A stretch of DNA of 64,000 bases from Paenibacillus luteus (GTDB lineage: Bacteria > Bacillota > Bacilli > Paenibacillales > Paenibacillaceae), in NCBI RefSeq assembly GCF_006542765.1, contig NZ_SKCD01000022.1, positions 248,001 through 312,000 on the forward strand, given 5' to 3'. The translations under genes were made by a program, and so were the position numbers. How positions within the stretch are numbered: the first letter of the stretch is position 1; each line of letters opens with the position of its first letter. Below the pieces are notes generated by a model. The model was not told the origin of the DNA and searched no databases. It saw only the letters and a list, made by a program, of their open reading frames with translations. Shown here piece by piece: positions 20,415 to 29,316 of this stretch.

Positions 20415-20428
20415 GGTAAGCGCTTTCT
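20415..20428 (-). promoter_or_regulatory. cre-like box, distal copy
   Basis: Plus-strand GGTAAGCGCTTTCT matches 13 of 14 positions of the CcpA consensus TGWAARCGYTWNCW and has the AAGCGCTT core. A LacI-family operator is the alternative reading. Either would put the giant hydrolase gene under sugar-dependent repression. Confidence 0.5.
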
Positions 20429-20709
20429 CACTGATTGTAAGGCTGGCTGCTCTACTGCTGCTAGTGGTTTGTATCGACTTGTAGTATCTTTCTTTTACAT
20501 ATTTCACAGATAGCTTTGATACTAGCCTTGATCATCAAACACTCTTAGCATCTTGCCATTGTTTGCGCATGCTTAGTATATTGCTCAGACGTGATAACAA
20601 AAAACTTTTTAAAATAACGGAAATGGTTTAAAAAATTCGGTTATGATGGAGAACAATTTATTGGCTTCTCAGCCTTCCAATCATTCATATTGCTTTGAAC
20701 AAGCAAAAA

Positions 20710-20774
20710 GGACGAGAATCATACATTAGGCTTGAAATGCAATGGCCTAATCTACGTTTTAATTTCTCGTCCTA
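20710..20774 (-). terminator. Terminator of the araA pseudogene
   Basis: On the minus strand the outer arms AGGACGAGAA and TTCTCGTCCT enclose an inner stem ATTAGGC/GCCTAAT, and the outer arm is followed by TTTTTGC. This is an intact, strong intrinsic terminator although the gene it serves is broken. Confidence 0.75.
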
Positions 20775-20782
20775 AAATGTTG

Positions 20783-22150
20783 TTATTTATGGTTTAACCG
20801 GTAATATAAATCATTCCAGCGTATTTCATTCTCAAGTGAAGCCATTGTGGTAGATGTATTAATGATAATGCATTCAACACCTGCCATTCGAGCCCAATCC
20901 TGCATTTGTTGGCTAATTACATGGAAGGAGAATCCGAAGTGATGGGCACCGCCGGCGAGGATCCATGCTTCAGCTGCGTCCGTGAGGGAAGGTTCGGGCT
21001 TCCACATGATACTTGCCACCGGCAAGTTCGGCATTACCTTTTCATTCTCAACTGCGGTCACTTCATTAACGATCAAGCGGAAGCGGTCTCCCAGATCGAC
21101 GACTGTTGCATTAATTCCTATACCGCTAGCCCCGTTAAAAATGAGACGAGACGGATCCGCCTTACCGCCAACGAACAATGGATGGACTTCAATTTTCGGT
21201 TATTTGCTGCGAGTGTTGGACAAATCTCCAGCATATGGGCTCCGAGCACCATTTGATTGCCTGCTTGCATATGGTAGGTGTAATCCTCCATGAATGAAGT
21301 GCCTTTGTTCTCGGCCATAATCTTCATCATCCGGACTATGCCTTCTTGTAGAAAGGCTTTCAAACCAATCTCAATCCGGGCCTGCTCCCCAATGGCCTCC
21401 CGCTCCGAACCTTCGAGTCGCCCGCCTTCCGTAAAGTCATACAACTCCTGGTACTCCTCCATTAATTCCTTTACTTGAGCATTCGACACATCGTTCACAC
21501 GTTCGGCCAAATTGCCAGCAGGATAACCGTTAACGGACCACCCGAACCGAACTTTACCCTTCGACCTTATCCCCCTCGGTTACAGCAACATAACGCATGT
21601 TATCTCCGAACCGTGCGATCTTCATTGTCTGGCTCTCCGTATACGCAGCTGATGTTCTCATCCAAGAGCTAATTCTTTCACGCACCTTCACCTCTTGCCA
21701 ATGTCCTGCGATGATTTTGCGGGCAATGCCGAGCCGTGCACCTATAAATCCGAATTCGCGATCACCATGTGCGGCTTGATTAAGGTTCATGAAGTCCATA
21801 TCGATGCTGTCCCAAGGAATATCGACATTAAATTGCGTATGAAAGTGAAGCAGCGGCTTGCGTAATTGCGTTAGCCCCGAGATCCACATCTTCGCTGGCA
21901 AGAACGTATGCATCCATGTCACGATTCCTACACAGCTCTCGTCTGAATTGGCCTCCACGCACACTCGGCGTATAGCTTCGGGGGTAGTGACAACCGTCTT
22001 GAATTGAATCGAATACGGGATAACAGGGTCTTTGTCTAGAGCATCGACCATTGCCTTTGAATTTTATTCTACTTTTAATAAAACGTCATCACCGTATAGT
22101 CCCTGACTTCCCGTTATGAGCCAGAATACGTAAGGCTTTGCCTGCAGCAT
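20783..22150 (-). pseudogene. araA: L-arabinose isomerase pseudogene
   Basis: The frame starts at ATG 22150 behind GGAGGAATTTAC and reads MLQAKPYVFWLITGSQGLYG, the AraA N-terminus. It meets a TAA at 22064-22066 (codon 29), where homologues have Gln (VEQNS), consistent with CAA to TAA. Reading continues in the same frame (AMVDALDKDPVIPYSIQFKT, FNVDIPWDSIDMDFMNLNQA) to EGDKVEG. There a frame change occurs near 21540-21560, with a TTCGG tandem repeat. The next segment (AERVNDVSNAQVKELMEEY) shows an in-frame loss of about 44 codons near 21340, between LKAFLQEG and VRMMKIMAENKG. That removes the FEDLHGMKQLPGLA and GEGDWKTA region, which carries a metal-binding Glu. A second frame change near 21195-21202 precedes FVGGKADPSRL and AGGAHHFGFS. 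At least four independent lesions mean no isomerase can be made. No araB or araD is nearby. Confidence 0.92.
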
Positions 22151-22161
22151 GTAAATTCCTC

Positions 22162-23085
22162 CTATAAATGATTTATAAATTTTAAATCAAGCCGATATTG
22201 AATGAATTCTCTAGGCTGTAATATCCGAAGTGAGCCGCTTTCTTTTTCTGCGGACCTGCCTTTCGTCCAGCAATTGGAGGGCTCAAGCCCAAGTACATGC
22301 TCACCTGCACCCGGCATACGCCATTGCACCAGCTTTGGCAGCACCGCCGCGTCCCATTCCAATTCAACTATGAGTCCCATGGAAGAGGAACATTCATGGT
22401 TCACGGGGAAAGAAGGACTGTGAATACGCGCACTGATAAGCTCGCTCCCCTTCTTCGGCTCATGGTAATAGACTTGCTCCTTGTGCTGGGGGTCGGGTGC
22501 TTGCCACTCCCCCATTCTGCTCATATCCATGTCCGGATCCCGCGGAAAGCTATTTCCCTCAGGTAGGGTAACCGTCGTGTCTTCAGCCATAAGCGGAAAT
22601 CCAAAGTTAAAATGATAGAGCATCATATGGGGCACCGGATGGAAGCCTGCATTCTCAACGGTATCCTGAATGGTAATCCGGTTGTCTCCCAAACGGCTCA
22701 TAATCATTCTGGTCAGGCGTATACGCCCTCCGAAAATGGAGGTATCCTCCATAACACCGCGGAGCTTCATTACATACTCATCGCCCTCCCATTCCGCCCA
22801 GCTGGAGATCTGGCGGCCCAGCGTATGGTGAATGCGCCCATGCAGGCCGTATGCCCCTGCGCTATCTTTACCCGGCGCCCCTACCTGCGATAGTCCGCAG
22901 GTCATCAGCAAACCTCCGGATGCACTTCTTAGCCACTCGGCCTCGCGTTGATCGAAATAGGCTGGATGCGGCTCACCATTACCGGCTGACCAGCTGACCG
23001 GAACGCCATGCATCTCTGCAAGCGAGATATCCAGTCCCTTGTCTGGCGTCACATAGTAGGATAAGCCAGAACCGGTGCGGTTCAT
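22162..23085 (-). CDS. DUF4432 aldose-epimerase-like protein, N-terminally truncated
   Basis: The 307-residue frame has the galactose-mutarotase-like beta-sandwich motifs of DUF4432: TPDKGLDISLAEMHGVPVSW, EAEWLRSASGGLLMTCGLSQ, GLHGRI, and HPVPHMMLYHFNFGFPLM. It opens directly at RTGSGLSYYV, whereas family members have roughly 45 residues before this motif. No ribosome binding site precedes ATG 23085. Immediately upstream is out-of-frame coding sequence of an unrelated beta-helix protein. It lies 12 bases upstream of the araA pseudogene in the same direction, so both probably belonged to one arabinose operon. I infer that the gene lost its 5' end in a deletion and is probably not expressed as a functional protein; a shortened but active form cannot be excluded. 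Confidence 0.7.
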   Translation of the reverse strand: MNRTGSGLSYYVTPDKGLDISLAEMHGVPVSWSAGNGEPHPAYFDQREAEWLRSASGGLLMTCGLSQVGAPGKDSAGAYGLHGRIHHTLGRQISSWAEWEGDEYVMKLRGVMEDTSIFGGRIRLTRMIMSRLGDNRITIQDTVENAGFHPVPHMMLYHFNFGFPLMAEDTTVTLPEGNSFPRDPDMDMSRMGEWQAPDPQHKEQVYYHEPKKGSELISARIHSPSFPVNHECSSSMGLIVELEWDAAVLPKLVQWRMPGAGEHVLGLEPSNCWTKGRSAEKESGSLRILQPREFIQYRLDLKFINHL

Positions 23086-23087
23086 TC

Positions 23088-23260
23088 CATGCGTCGCCGG
23101 ATTTAAAGAAAATGGAATCCCCTGCGCTGAAAGCCGAAATATTGATTTTATTAAGCGTTTTCCATGTGCGTTCAGCGCTTAAGCCATCGTTCGCATCATC
23201 GCCAGTGCTGGAACTAACATAATAAGCGGTGTGACTCTCCGAATGAATAGGCGCTACTAT
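23088..23260 (-). pseudogene. N-terminal fragment of a right-handed beta-helix protein
   Basis: On the minus strand one frame encodes AYYVSSSTGDDANDGLSAER followed by TWKTLNKINISAFSAGDSIF and KSGDAWN. This is the characteristic opening of secreted pectate-lyase-like beta-helix enzymes (YYV-S--GDD-NDG, TW-TL, GD-I-FK-GD-W). The frame ends at the DUF4432 junction near 23085 and is out of frame with it. No normal start codon is present; an ATA at 23258-23260 lies eight bases after TTGAGG, where a mutated ATG could have been. Only about 57 codons remain of a gene normally several hundred codons long. Confidence 0.6.
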
Positions 23261-23409
23261 CTTTTGAACCTCAAATTGAATCCCCCTCGTAACATCATTA
23301 TCCTATCATTCCGTCCAGCTCCATTAACATGTGCTTATCTTTGAAACTGCTATGTGTTTTGGTGGTATTTTGGCTAGATGCAAATAACATTAGCATTCAA
23401 ACACAAAAC

Positions 23410-23432
23410 AGACTGCTCTAAAAGAACAGTCT
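23410..23432 (-). terminator. Hairpin downstream of the HTH-like remnant
   Basis: AGACTG and CAGTCT flank an 11-base loop; on the minus strand GTTTTGTG follows. It is terminator-like and fits the 3' end of the remnant at 23433-23613. Confidence 0.45.
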
Positions 23433-23613
23433 TGATCAAAACTAATCTTTCTCTTCGTCTTAAACTCATGATAAAGATTTATGAGGGCTATTTTTCTATC
23501 TGAGACACATAGCTCGGAAATCCCCAGTTCCTTCGCAATCTCCCTATCTTCGAGTATATCCAAATAACCATGCTTCGACGGGTTTGCTGCTCGGTCGGTT
23601 TGTACTAAGATAG
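23433..23613 (-). pseudogene. Possible 3' remnant of an HTH-containing gene
   Basis: A minus-strand frame of about 60 codons without a start encodes LEDREIAKELGISELCVSD and then RKIALINLYHEFKTKRK. This resembles the helix-turn-helix at the C-terminus of sigma-70-like factors (E-REIAKELGIS---VS). It has no initiation signals, and the SGNH gene begins where its 5' part would lie. The resemblance is short, so it may be chance. Confidence 0.25.
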
Positions 23614-23643
23614 ACTAATTAAACCTAAGAAAGGGGAATTACT

Positions 23644-24867
23644 ATGACAGACGGTCTATCCATAGACGATACAGAAGAGCTCGTTGATTTTAACTCGGAG
23701 GGTTATCACGAGATGATCGTCAAATCCCTGCTTAATAAGGGCAACAATAAGCGTTTGAAAGTCGCCATTGAAAAAGCCAAAAGAGGCGATAACATTACGC
23801 TTGCTTTCATTGGCGGCTCCATTACTCATGGAGCCGGAGCAGAGCCGCTCCATACTTCCAACTACGCTCACCTTACGTATACCGCTTTTAAAGATATGTT
23901 TGGTAAGGACGGCGGTAATCAGATTCACTTTATTAAAGCCGGCTTAGGCGGCACGCCTTCTGAACTGGGCATGATTCGCTATGAGCGGGATGTCCTGAGA
24001 AACGGAACGGTTCAACCTGACATCGTCGTCGTGGAGTTTGCCGTCAATGACGCCGACGACGAGACGAAAGGGATTTGCTATGAAAGTCTCGTACTACAAA
24101 TCCTGAGCGCAGCCAATGAACCCGCTGTCATTCTGCTGTTCAGTGTGTTCGAAAACGATTGGAATCTGCAGGAACAACTTTCTCATGTCGGCTGGCATTA
24201 TGAACTTCCCATGGTAAGCGTGAAGGATGCGGTAACGAAACAATTTTCAAAGTCAAAGGACGAAGGCCACGTCATTTCCAAGTTACAATTTTTTAGCGAT
24301 ATCTATCATCCGACCAATGCGGGACATCGCATCATGGCCGATTGCTTGCGTTGGCTATTCACCGAGACCGATCGTTGCGCACCTAATCAGAAGGATATCG
24401 TTATCAACAAACCTCCGGTGTTCGGCAATGATTTCGCTGACGTTCGTTTGCTAGATAGGGACAATTGCCCTAGTGGAACAAAGATTACGGAAGGTGGTTT
24501 CTACGCATCCGATTCCGAACTCCAGTTCGCGGAGATGGATGATCATCCATCCGGCACGGCCCAATTCCCCTACAACTGGATGCACACATCCGAATCAGGC
24601 AGCGACAGCTTCACGATGACGCTTCACTGCAAAAGCCTGCTTCTCATTTATAAGAATTCCGGAAGCGACGATTTCGGAAACGCCGATATTTGGGTTGATG
24701 GAAAGCTTGTAAAGGTGGCAGAGTCCCAAACGGTCAAGTGGACGCGTTGCCACGCCCTCATTTTGTATCGGGAGCCGCAATCGAGAGAGCATACAGTGGA
24801 AATCAGAATGGCGGCAGAACATGAGAGCAAGCGATTTACAATTTTGGGCTTCGGCTTTGTACAATAG
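23644..24867 (+). CDS. SGNH/GDSL hydrolase, possible carbohydrate esterase
   Basis: This 407-residue enzyme is one of only three plus-strand genes here. The start is ATG 23644 with AAAGGGGA six bases upstream. SGNH blocks are clear: block I AFIGGSITHGAGA with nucleophile Ser59; block III VVEFAVND with Asn135; block V SDIYHPTNAGH with catalytic Asp219 and His222. Residues about 260-407 form a second, probably beta-sandwich, domain (DSFTMTLHCKSLLLIYKNSG, ADIWVDGKLVK). No signal peptide is seen, so it should act in the cytoplasm. Next to cytoplasmic xylanase and GH43 genes, the likely role is removal of acetyl groups from imported xylo-oligosaccharides; that is inference. It could also act on other acyl sugars. 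Confidence 0.8.
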   Translation: MTDGLSIDDTEELVDFNSEGYHEMIVKSLLNKGNNKRLKVAIEKAKRGDNITLAFIGGSITHGAGAEPLHTSNYAHLTYTAFKDMFGKDGGNQIHFIKAGLGGTPSELGMIRYERDVLRNGTVQPDIVVVEFAVNDADDETKGICYESLVLQILSAANEPAVILLFSVFENDWNLQEQLSHVGWHYELPMVSVKDAVTKQFSKSKDEGHVISKLQFFSDIYHPTNAGHRIMADCLRWLFTETDRCAPNQKDIVINKPPVFGNDFADVRLLDRDNCPSGTKITEGGFYASDSELQFAEMDDHPSGTAQFPYNWMHTSESGSDSFTMTLHCKSLLLIYKNSGSDDFGNADIWVDGKLVKVAESQTVKWTRCHALILYREPQSREHTVEIRMAAEHESKRFTILGFGFVQ

Positions 24868-24944
24868 TCAATTTTCACTAATTATACATTCAGAATTGCT
24901 TGTTACTGATATACTTCTGGAGTAAAAATGATTATACAACATGA

Positions 24945-24984
24945 AAGCCCTTCTGCCCGCTTTTACTAAGGGCTCGAAGGGCTT
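24945..24984. terminator. Bidirectional terminator between SGNH and GH10 genes
   Basis: AAGCCCTTC and GAAGGGCTT form the outer stem, with an inner CCC/GGG pairing. It lies in the 163-base gap between the convergent genes and has A/T-rich flanks on both sides. Confidence 0.7.
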
Positions 24985-25030
24985 CTATATAAGTTGAAAC
25001 GTATAGAATTAACACCTAAGCGATATTTAT

Positions 25031-26038
25031 CTACCTACTGACCAGCTTGTAGTACGATCCTTTCGGGAGCTGTTCCTTGTCGAATAGCAACGGCCAATTT
25101 TTGCGCCCTCTGACCGGGAAGTTGTCCAACCACGTATAATCGTCCGCTGCCCCCCAGAACGTTACGCTCGTCAGCACATCTCTATATTCGCAGAACAGCT
25201 GGAATAACTGGGAATACCTTTCCTCCTGAAGACTCATCATCTCGGAAGTAGGGGAAATCAGATCAATTCGTTTATCTTCGAACTCGAACACCGACACGTC
25301 CATCTCCGTGATATGAAGCTTTAGCCCAAGCGAAGCGTAACGTTCTATAGCCGTTCGGATATCGTACAGTGACGGATGGGATAAATTCCAATGCGCTTGA
25401 AGTCCGATACCATGAATTGGCACGCCCTTCTCCTTTAGAGATTTTACCAGTCTATAAATTTTTTCCCTCTTCTCAGGTACGGACTCGTTATAATCGTTAT
25501 AGAACAACAGCGCTTCGGGATCGGCTTCATGCGCATATTCGAACGCCTTGGAAATGAATTCCTCCCCGGCGATGTCGAGCCATTTGGACGAACGCAGTTG
25601 TTCTTCGCTGCTATCTGATACGGCTTCATTCACGACATCCCATGCATAAATTTGACCCTTATAACGCCCAACCACTGTATTAATGTGAGCTTTCATTCGC
25701 TCCAACAGCGTATCGCGATCAACTAGACCTCCAGTTTCATTCTCGAACACCCAAGCAGGCGTTTGATTATGCCAGACGAGCGTATGCCCTCTAACTTGCA
25801 TTCCGTTTACTTTCGCAAATTTCATTAAGCGATCCGCGTTCTCAAATGTATACTGATGTTCCGAAGGATGCAAACGCTCAAACTTCATCTCATTTTCAGC
25901 CGTTAAACTATTGAAATGATAAGCCAACAACTCACGTTGTGTGACCAGCGTCTTCATATTTACAGCTGCACCAATTAAAAATTGCTGCTTGAATGATTGA
26001 TGAAGTTTTAAAGTTCCTTCATATCGGGAATTGTCCAT
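25031..26038 (-). CDS. Intracellular endo-1,4-beta-xylanase, glycoside hydrolase family 10
   Basis: This 335-residue GH10 enzyme cleaves xylo-oligosaccharides or aldouronates inside the cell. The start is ATG 26038 with AGGAG close upstream. The (beta/alpha)8 barrel spans the whole protein: FNSLTAENEMK near 42-52, RGHTLVWHNQTP at 83-94, the acid/base WDVVNEAV with Glu138, and the nucleophile LHITEMDV with Glu245. The closing TFWGAADDYTWLDNFP is typical. It lacks a signal peptide and extra modules, and its length matches the intracellular XynA2-type enzymes known from Paenibacillus xylan-utilisation clusters. It follows the GH43 gene at 26108-27622 with a 69-base gap and is probably co-transcribed. 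Confidence 0.93.
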   Translation of the reverse strand: MDNSRYEGTLKLHQSFKQQFLIGAAVNMKTLVTQRELLAYHFNSLTAENEMKFERLHPSEHQYTFENADRLMKFAKVNGMQVRGHTLVWHNQTPAWVFENETGGLVDRDTLLERMKAHINTVVGRYKGQIYAWDVVNEAVSDSSEEQLRSSKWLDIAGEEFISKAFEYAHEADPEALLFYNDYNESVPEKREKIYRLVKSLKEKGVPIHGIGLQAHWNLSHPSLYDIRTAIERYASLGLKLHITEMDVSVFEFEDKRIDLISPTSEMMSLQEERYSQLFQLFCEYRDVLTSVTFWGAADDYTWLDNFPVRGRKNWPLLFDKEQLPKGSYYKLVSR

Positions 26039-26107
26039 TTCTCCTATCGCCTCCTCTTCATGTATAGGTTGACTTTAGACTTAATACAAGACAACGAAAC
26101 CCACCAG

Positions 26108-27622
26108 TTACTTTGATTCATAATCAAACCAGTCAAAATGGGCAAGCGACTTCGATTGGGCGCCATTGCCAGTCGCGTACAAAGCGAAGAGCACGCCAGT
26201 AAATCCGCCAGCCACTTCCGTTGCAAGAAGGGAGGTCTCTCCACGGCCGAACCAGAATGGTTCTCCATTGCCATTAGAGAATCCGAAAGCATACAGGTCG
26301 CGATTGGCGTTCACATGAAGCACGATAGTGTCGAACGCCCACGGCGCCTCGTTCTCGATCTTCCACAAGCTGCCAAGCTTTCTACGAAAGATTACTTTGC
26401 AAACGCCAGCGATACGAGTCACAGCCATCTCATAATGGAAGCGATCATTCATATAAACGGTAATGCCCGCTTCCTCTCCGTCACACTGAGGTGCAAATTC
26501 CATATGCGTAGACACGCTGCAATCGAAATGCTGTTGTCTTCTCGCTAAAAATGCAGGAGCTCCGATTTCATTCAACGTCGTCTCGTTGCCCCGTAGCGTT
26601 AGACAACTATCCTTCTCGTTAAGAGACCAGTTATCCGGGTTGGGTGAACGCATAAAATTCCAACAAGGCGCAAGCGCCGCCGCATCGAAGTTGTCCCGAA
26701 CTGGCGCAGCGGCTGCAGGCTGCAGCGGAAGATTGCCTGCCGGCATCGTCTCGCTGACCGTTCCGTTATCGCCAATGCTCGGCCAGCCCTCTTCCGTCCA
26801 TGTGACGGGAGAAAGAAACGTCTCTCTGCCGAGATGGTGTTTATTCGGATAGCCATGCGGCCTGATGCCAAGAAATACAGCCCACCAGTCACCATCCGGC
26901 GTTTGAACGAGGTCTGCGTGTCCTGTTGCATGAATAGTCTTCGACTGACTGCGATGGGTTAAGATTGGATTGTGCGGACAGCTTACGAAAGGCCCGCTCG
27001 GACGTTCGCTTCTAGCGATCGTTTCCATATGGCCGTACTCGGTGCCGCCTTCGGCAATCATCAAATAGTACCAACTGCCGAAACGATAAATATGCGGTGC
27101 TTCCGGGTACTGGCCTCCTGTTCCCGTCCAGAGGAAAGTAGGATCAGTCAGCCTTTTGCCGGTTTTCGGATCAATCTTGCTCTGATAGATACCAGGTCCC
27201 TGATCCCCGTGAGCAGAAGAAGTAAAATACAATGTTCCATCCTCATCGAAAAACAAGTCGGGATCGATACCGGGATGGTCGACGAATATCGGATTCGACC
27301 ATTCCCCGCGCGGATCATTCGTATGTACAAAGAAGTTACCGCCGGCGGTAACGTTCGTCGTCACCATATAGAACGTTCCGTTATGCTCGCGGATGGTAGG
27401 CGCGAATATGCCGCCGGAGCTTGGAGCACGGCTTAGATCGAGCTGCTCGGGCCTTGTCAAAACGTGGCCGAGCTGCGTCCAATTCACAAGATCCTTGCTG
27501 TGGAACAGCGGAACACCCGGAAAATATTCGAAGGAACTCGTTACGAGATAATAATCATCGCCAAAACGGCAGACGCTTGGGTCCGGATGAAAACCGCTTA
27601 TAACCGGATTGTTATAATTCAT
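26108..27622 (-). CDS. GH43 beta-xylosidase/alpha-L-arabinofuranosidase, intracellular
   Basis: This 504-residue enzyme would release xylose or arabinose from the non-reducing ends of imported oligosaccharides. The start is ATG 27622 with AAGGAGAG upstream. The five-blade propeller carries the family triad: base Asp14 in FHPDPSV, pKa-modulating acid in GIDPDLFFDEDG (about 120-122) and acid Glu175 in GQYPEAPHIYRF. Residues from about 305 onward form the C-terminal beta-sandwich found in XynB-type GH43 enzymes (RDNFDAAALAPCWNFMRSPN, ending LAHFDWFDYESK). There is no signal peptide. Its position next to a cytoplasmic GH10 gene supports the terminal step of xylan breakdown. The choice between xylosidase and arabinofuranosidase cannot be settled by reading. 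Confidence 0.9.
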   Translation of the reverse strand: MNYNNPVISGFHPDPSVCRFGDDYYLVTSSFEYFPGVPLFHSKDLVNWTQLGHVLTRPEQLDLSRAPSSGGIFAPTIREHNGTFYMVTTNVTAGGNFFVHTNDPRGEWSNPIFVDHPGIDPDLFFDEDGTLYFTSSAHGDQGPGIYQSKIDPKTGKRLTDPTFLWTGTGGQYPEAPHIYRFGSWYYLMIAEGGTEYGHMETIARSERPSGPFVSCPHNPILTHRSQSKTIHATGHADLVQTPDGDWWAVFLGIRPHGYPNKHHLGRETFLSPVTWTEEGWPSIGDNGTVSETMPAGNLPLQPAAAAPVRDNFDAAALAPCWNFMRSPNPDNWSLNEKDSCLTLRGNETTLNEIGAPAFLARRQQHFDCSVSTHMEFAPQCDGEEAGITVYMNDRFHYEMAVTRIAGVCKVIFRRKLGSLWKIENEAPWAFDTIVLHVNANRDLYAFGFSNGNGEPFWFGRGETSLLATEVAGGFTGVLFALYATGNGAQSKSLAHFDWFDYESK

Positions 27623-27655
27623 GCAAGCGCACTCTCCTTATCGTTGCGAAAATAG

Positions 27656-29185
27656 TTAATTAAGATTCACATAGCGAAAGTAATCAAAATCTACGAAACC
27701 GCCAGCTTGCTTCGTGGCGTAATTGTAAAGCCCGAATCGGTAGCCCATAAAGTGCTCGAGCCTGTATTGCATACGAAACGAATCGCCGATTACAAGCCAA
27801 TTCACTTCGTCCGAGGAATAGCGGAAGCAGGCAATATCCTCGCAATCGCCATTATCGAACTGGCACTCTATTTGCAAATAGATTTGGTCGCCCTCATACT
27901 TTACGCGATCAACTGTGATTTCGCCTTGACCGCCATCCACTCTGCCATTGATGCACATTGCTACGTAACGATCGCCGTTATCGTCGACCTGAATACCGAC
28001 CGAGCCGAAAGCATATTGCAGCGACACCAATCCTGCACGGTCGCCCGGTTTCATAGCCTTGATATCCATAACCGTTGTACCGACACATGCCGGACCTACA
28101 GTACGCTGTGTTAATGTATTGCGGGCAAATTCTACGCTATTCGTGGCATGTCCCGTCGTTAGGCGTAAGCACCCCGGTCGCTCCGTTACCGACCATTTAC
28201 TATTGTCGGGATTATGATTCCATTGCCAATGAAGTGCTAGACGGTTCTCCCCGTAATCGAACTCATCACTGATGACAAGCGGCTTTGACTCCGAGTTAGG
28301 GAGCTTCACTTCGAACGTCTTCGGCGCTTTGCCCTGTTGCCCGAGAACTGGCCAGTCATTATCCCAAACGACCGGCAGAACACATGGAATACGGCCGACG
28401 GCGCCGTGATCCTGGAACAGTACCGCATACCAATCCCCATCTGGTGTACCAATAATGCCGCCTTGCGCGATGCCATTGTTGCGATGATCCATTGGATCAT
28501 CGAGTACTAGCTTATGATCGTATGGGCCGAGCAGATCACGTGAACGATAGCATAGCTGTCTGCGGCGCTTGTTACCTGCATTCGGCCAATCGATAAAGAA
28601 CAGATAATAATAACCATTAATTTTATAGGCATGGCAGCCCTCGGCACGAAGCATAATTCCGTCTCGTTCCGTCTCGAGCAGCAACTGATTGATACCGTCC
28701 GTCTTCAGAGCAGTTGCTTTCTCAGTCAGCTCTGTAATCCGAATATCGCCATTGCCGTGGAAGACGAACACACGCCCATCGTCGTCAAACAGCATGCTCG
28801 GATCATGGTGAATTCCTTGAATAACGTTACGTTTCCACTTCCCGTTCTCGATATCCTCGGTCGTATAAACGTAGAACTGATTCATATCCAAACTCGAGAA
28901 ACACACATAAAAGATGCCGTTGCGATAGCGTAAGCTGGCAGCCCATGATCCCTTGCCGTAAATGCCTTTACCGTCAAGCAAATTGTGCGCGTCATTATCT
29001 TCGAACGTCTCGTATACGTAGTTAACAAGCTCCCAATCCTGAAGATTTTCAGACTTCATAATTGGGCAGCCTGGCATGGAATGCATGCTTGTGCTGACCA
29101 TATAGAAGGTCGATCCTACACGGATCACGCTCGGATCCGGAACGTCCGCCCAGATGACCGGGTTCGTTATTGTCGTTTTATTCAT
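27656..29185 (-). CDS. GH43 enzyme, intracellular, second copy of a different subfamily
   Basis: This 509-residue GH43 enzyme lies 33 bases upstream of the previous one in the same operon. The start is ATG 29185 behind GGGGGG. The triad candidates are Asp17 in ADVPDPSV, Asp128 in HHDPSMLFDDDG and Glu182 in RAEGCHAYKI. The N-terminal STSMHSMPGCPIMKSENLQD and KGSWAASLRYRNGIFYVCFS resemble GH43 subfamilies 10 and 12. The C-terminal 190 residues are a beta-sandwich (DEFDYGENRLALHWQWNHNP, ending FVDFDYFRYVNLN). There is no signal peptide. Sequence differences from its neighbour suggest the two split the work, one on xylosyl and one on arabinosyl ends; that is inference. Confidence 0.88.
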   Translation of the reverse strand: MNKTTITNPVIWADVPDPSVIRVGSTFYMVSTSMHSMPGCPIMKSENLQDWELVNYVYETFEDNDAHNLLDGKGIYGKGSWAASLRYRNGIFYVCFSSLDMNQFYVYTTEDIENGKWKRNVIQGIHHDPSMLFDDDGRVFVFHGNGDIRITELTEKATALKTDGINQLLLETERDGIMLRAEGCHAYKINGYYYLFFIDWPNAGNKRRRQLCYRSRDLLGPYDHKLVLDDPMDHRNNGIAQGGIIGTPDGDWYAVLFQDHGAVGRIPCVLPVVWDNDWPVLGQQGKAPKTFEVKLPNSESKPLVISDEFDYGENRLALHWQWNHNPDNSKWSVTERPGCLRLTTGHATNSVEFARNTLTQRTVGPACVGTTVMDIKAMKPGDRAGLVSLQYAFGSVGIQVDDNGDRYVAMCINGRVDGGQGEITVDRVKYEGDQIYLQIECQFDNGDCEDIACFRYSSDEVNWLVIGDSFRMQYRLEHFMGYRFGLYNYATKQAGGFVDFDYFRYVNLN

Positions 29186-29316
29186 CGCTAGCCCCCCTGT
29201 TTAGTTAGGTCTGGATTAGTCCATCATCCCATCAGTCTAGCCTGTATGCGCCTCGGCAACAACCCGTCTGTCTATAGTGTTTTTCATTCAAATTATAGGC
29301 GTTACTTTTCATACTT

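Larger units (their letters stand above)
20349..20709 (-). other. Leader and upstream region of the giant gene
   Basis: This stretch contains two cre-like boxes at 20375-20388 and 20415-20428 close to the start codon. Upstream it is AT-rich and no gene is supported. An in-frame upstream extension of the giant ORF to 20507 is explained by chance openness. I could not place a convincing -35/-10 pair. Confidence 0.5.
23261..23643. other. Intergenic region with gene remnants, upstream of the SGNH hydrolase gene
   Basis: This region holds the hairpin at 23410-23432 and a minus-strand open stretch with HTH-like sequence (23433-23613). On the plus strand, TTGCTG (23584-23589) and TAAGAT (23606-23611), 16 bases apart, could be the promoter of the SGNH gene. 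No intact gene is seen. Confidence 0.45.

Noticed and set aside
20349-20507. N-terminal extension of the giant protein
   Set aside because: No ribosome site at 20507, and the signal peptide begins at residue 54, where GAGGGG precedes an ATG.
20783-22051. Three separate small genes in the araA region
   Set aside because: All three translations are consecutive pieces of one AraA protein, so they are one pseudogene.
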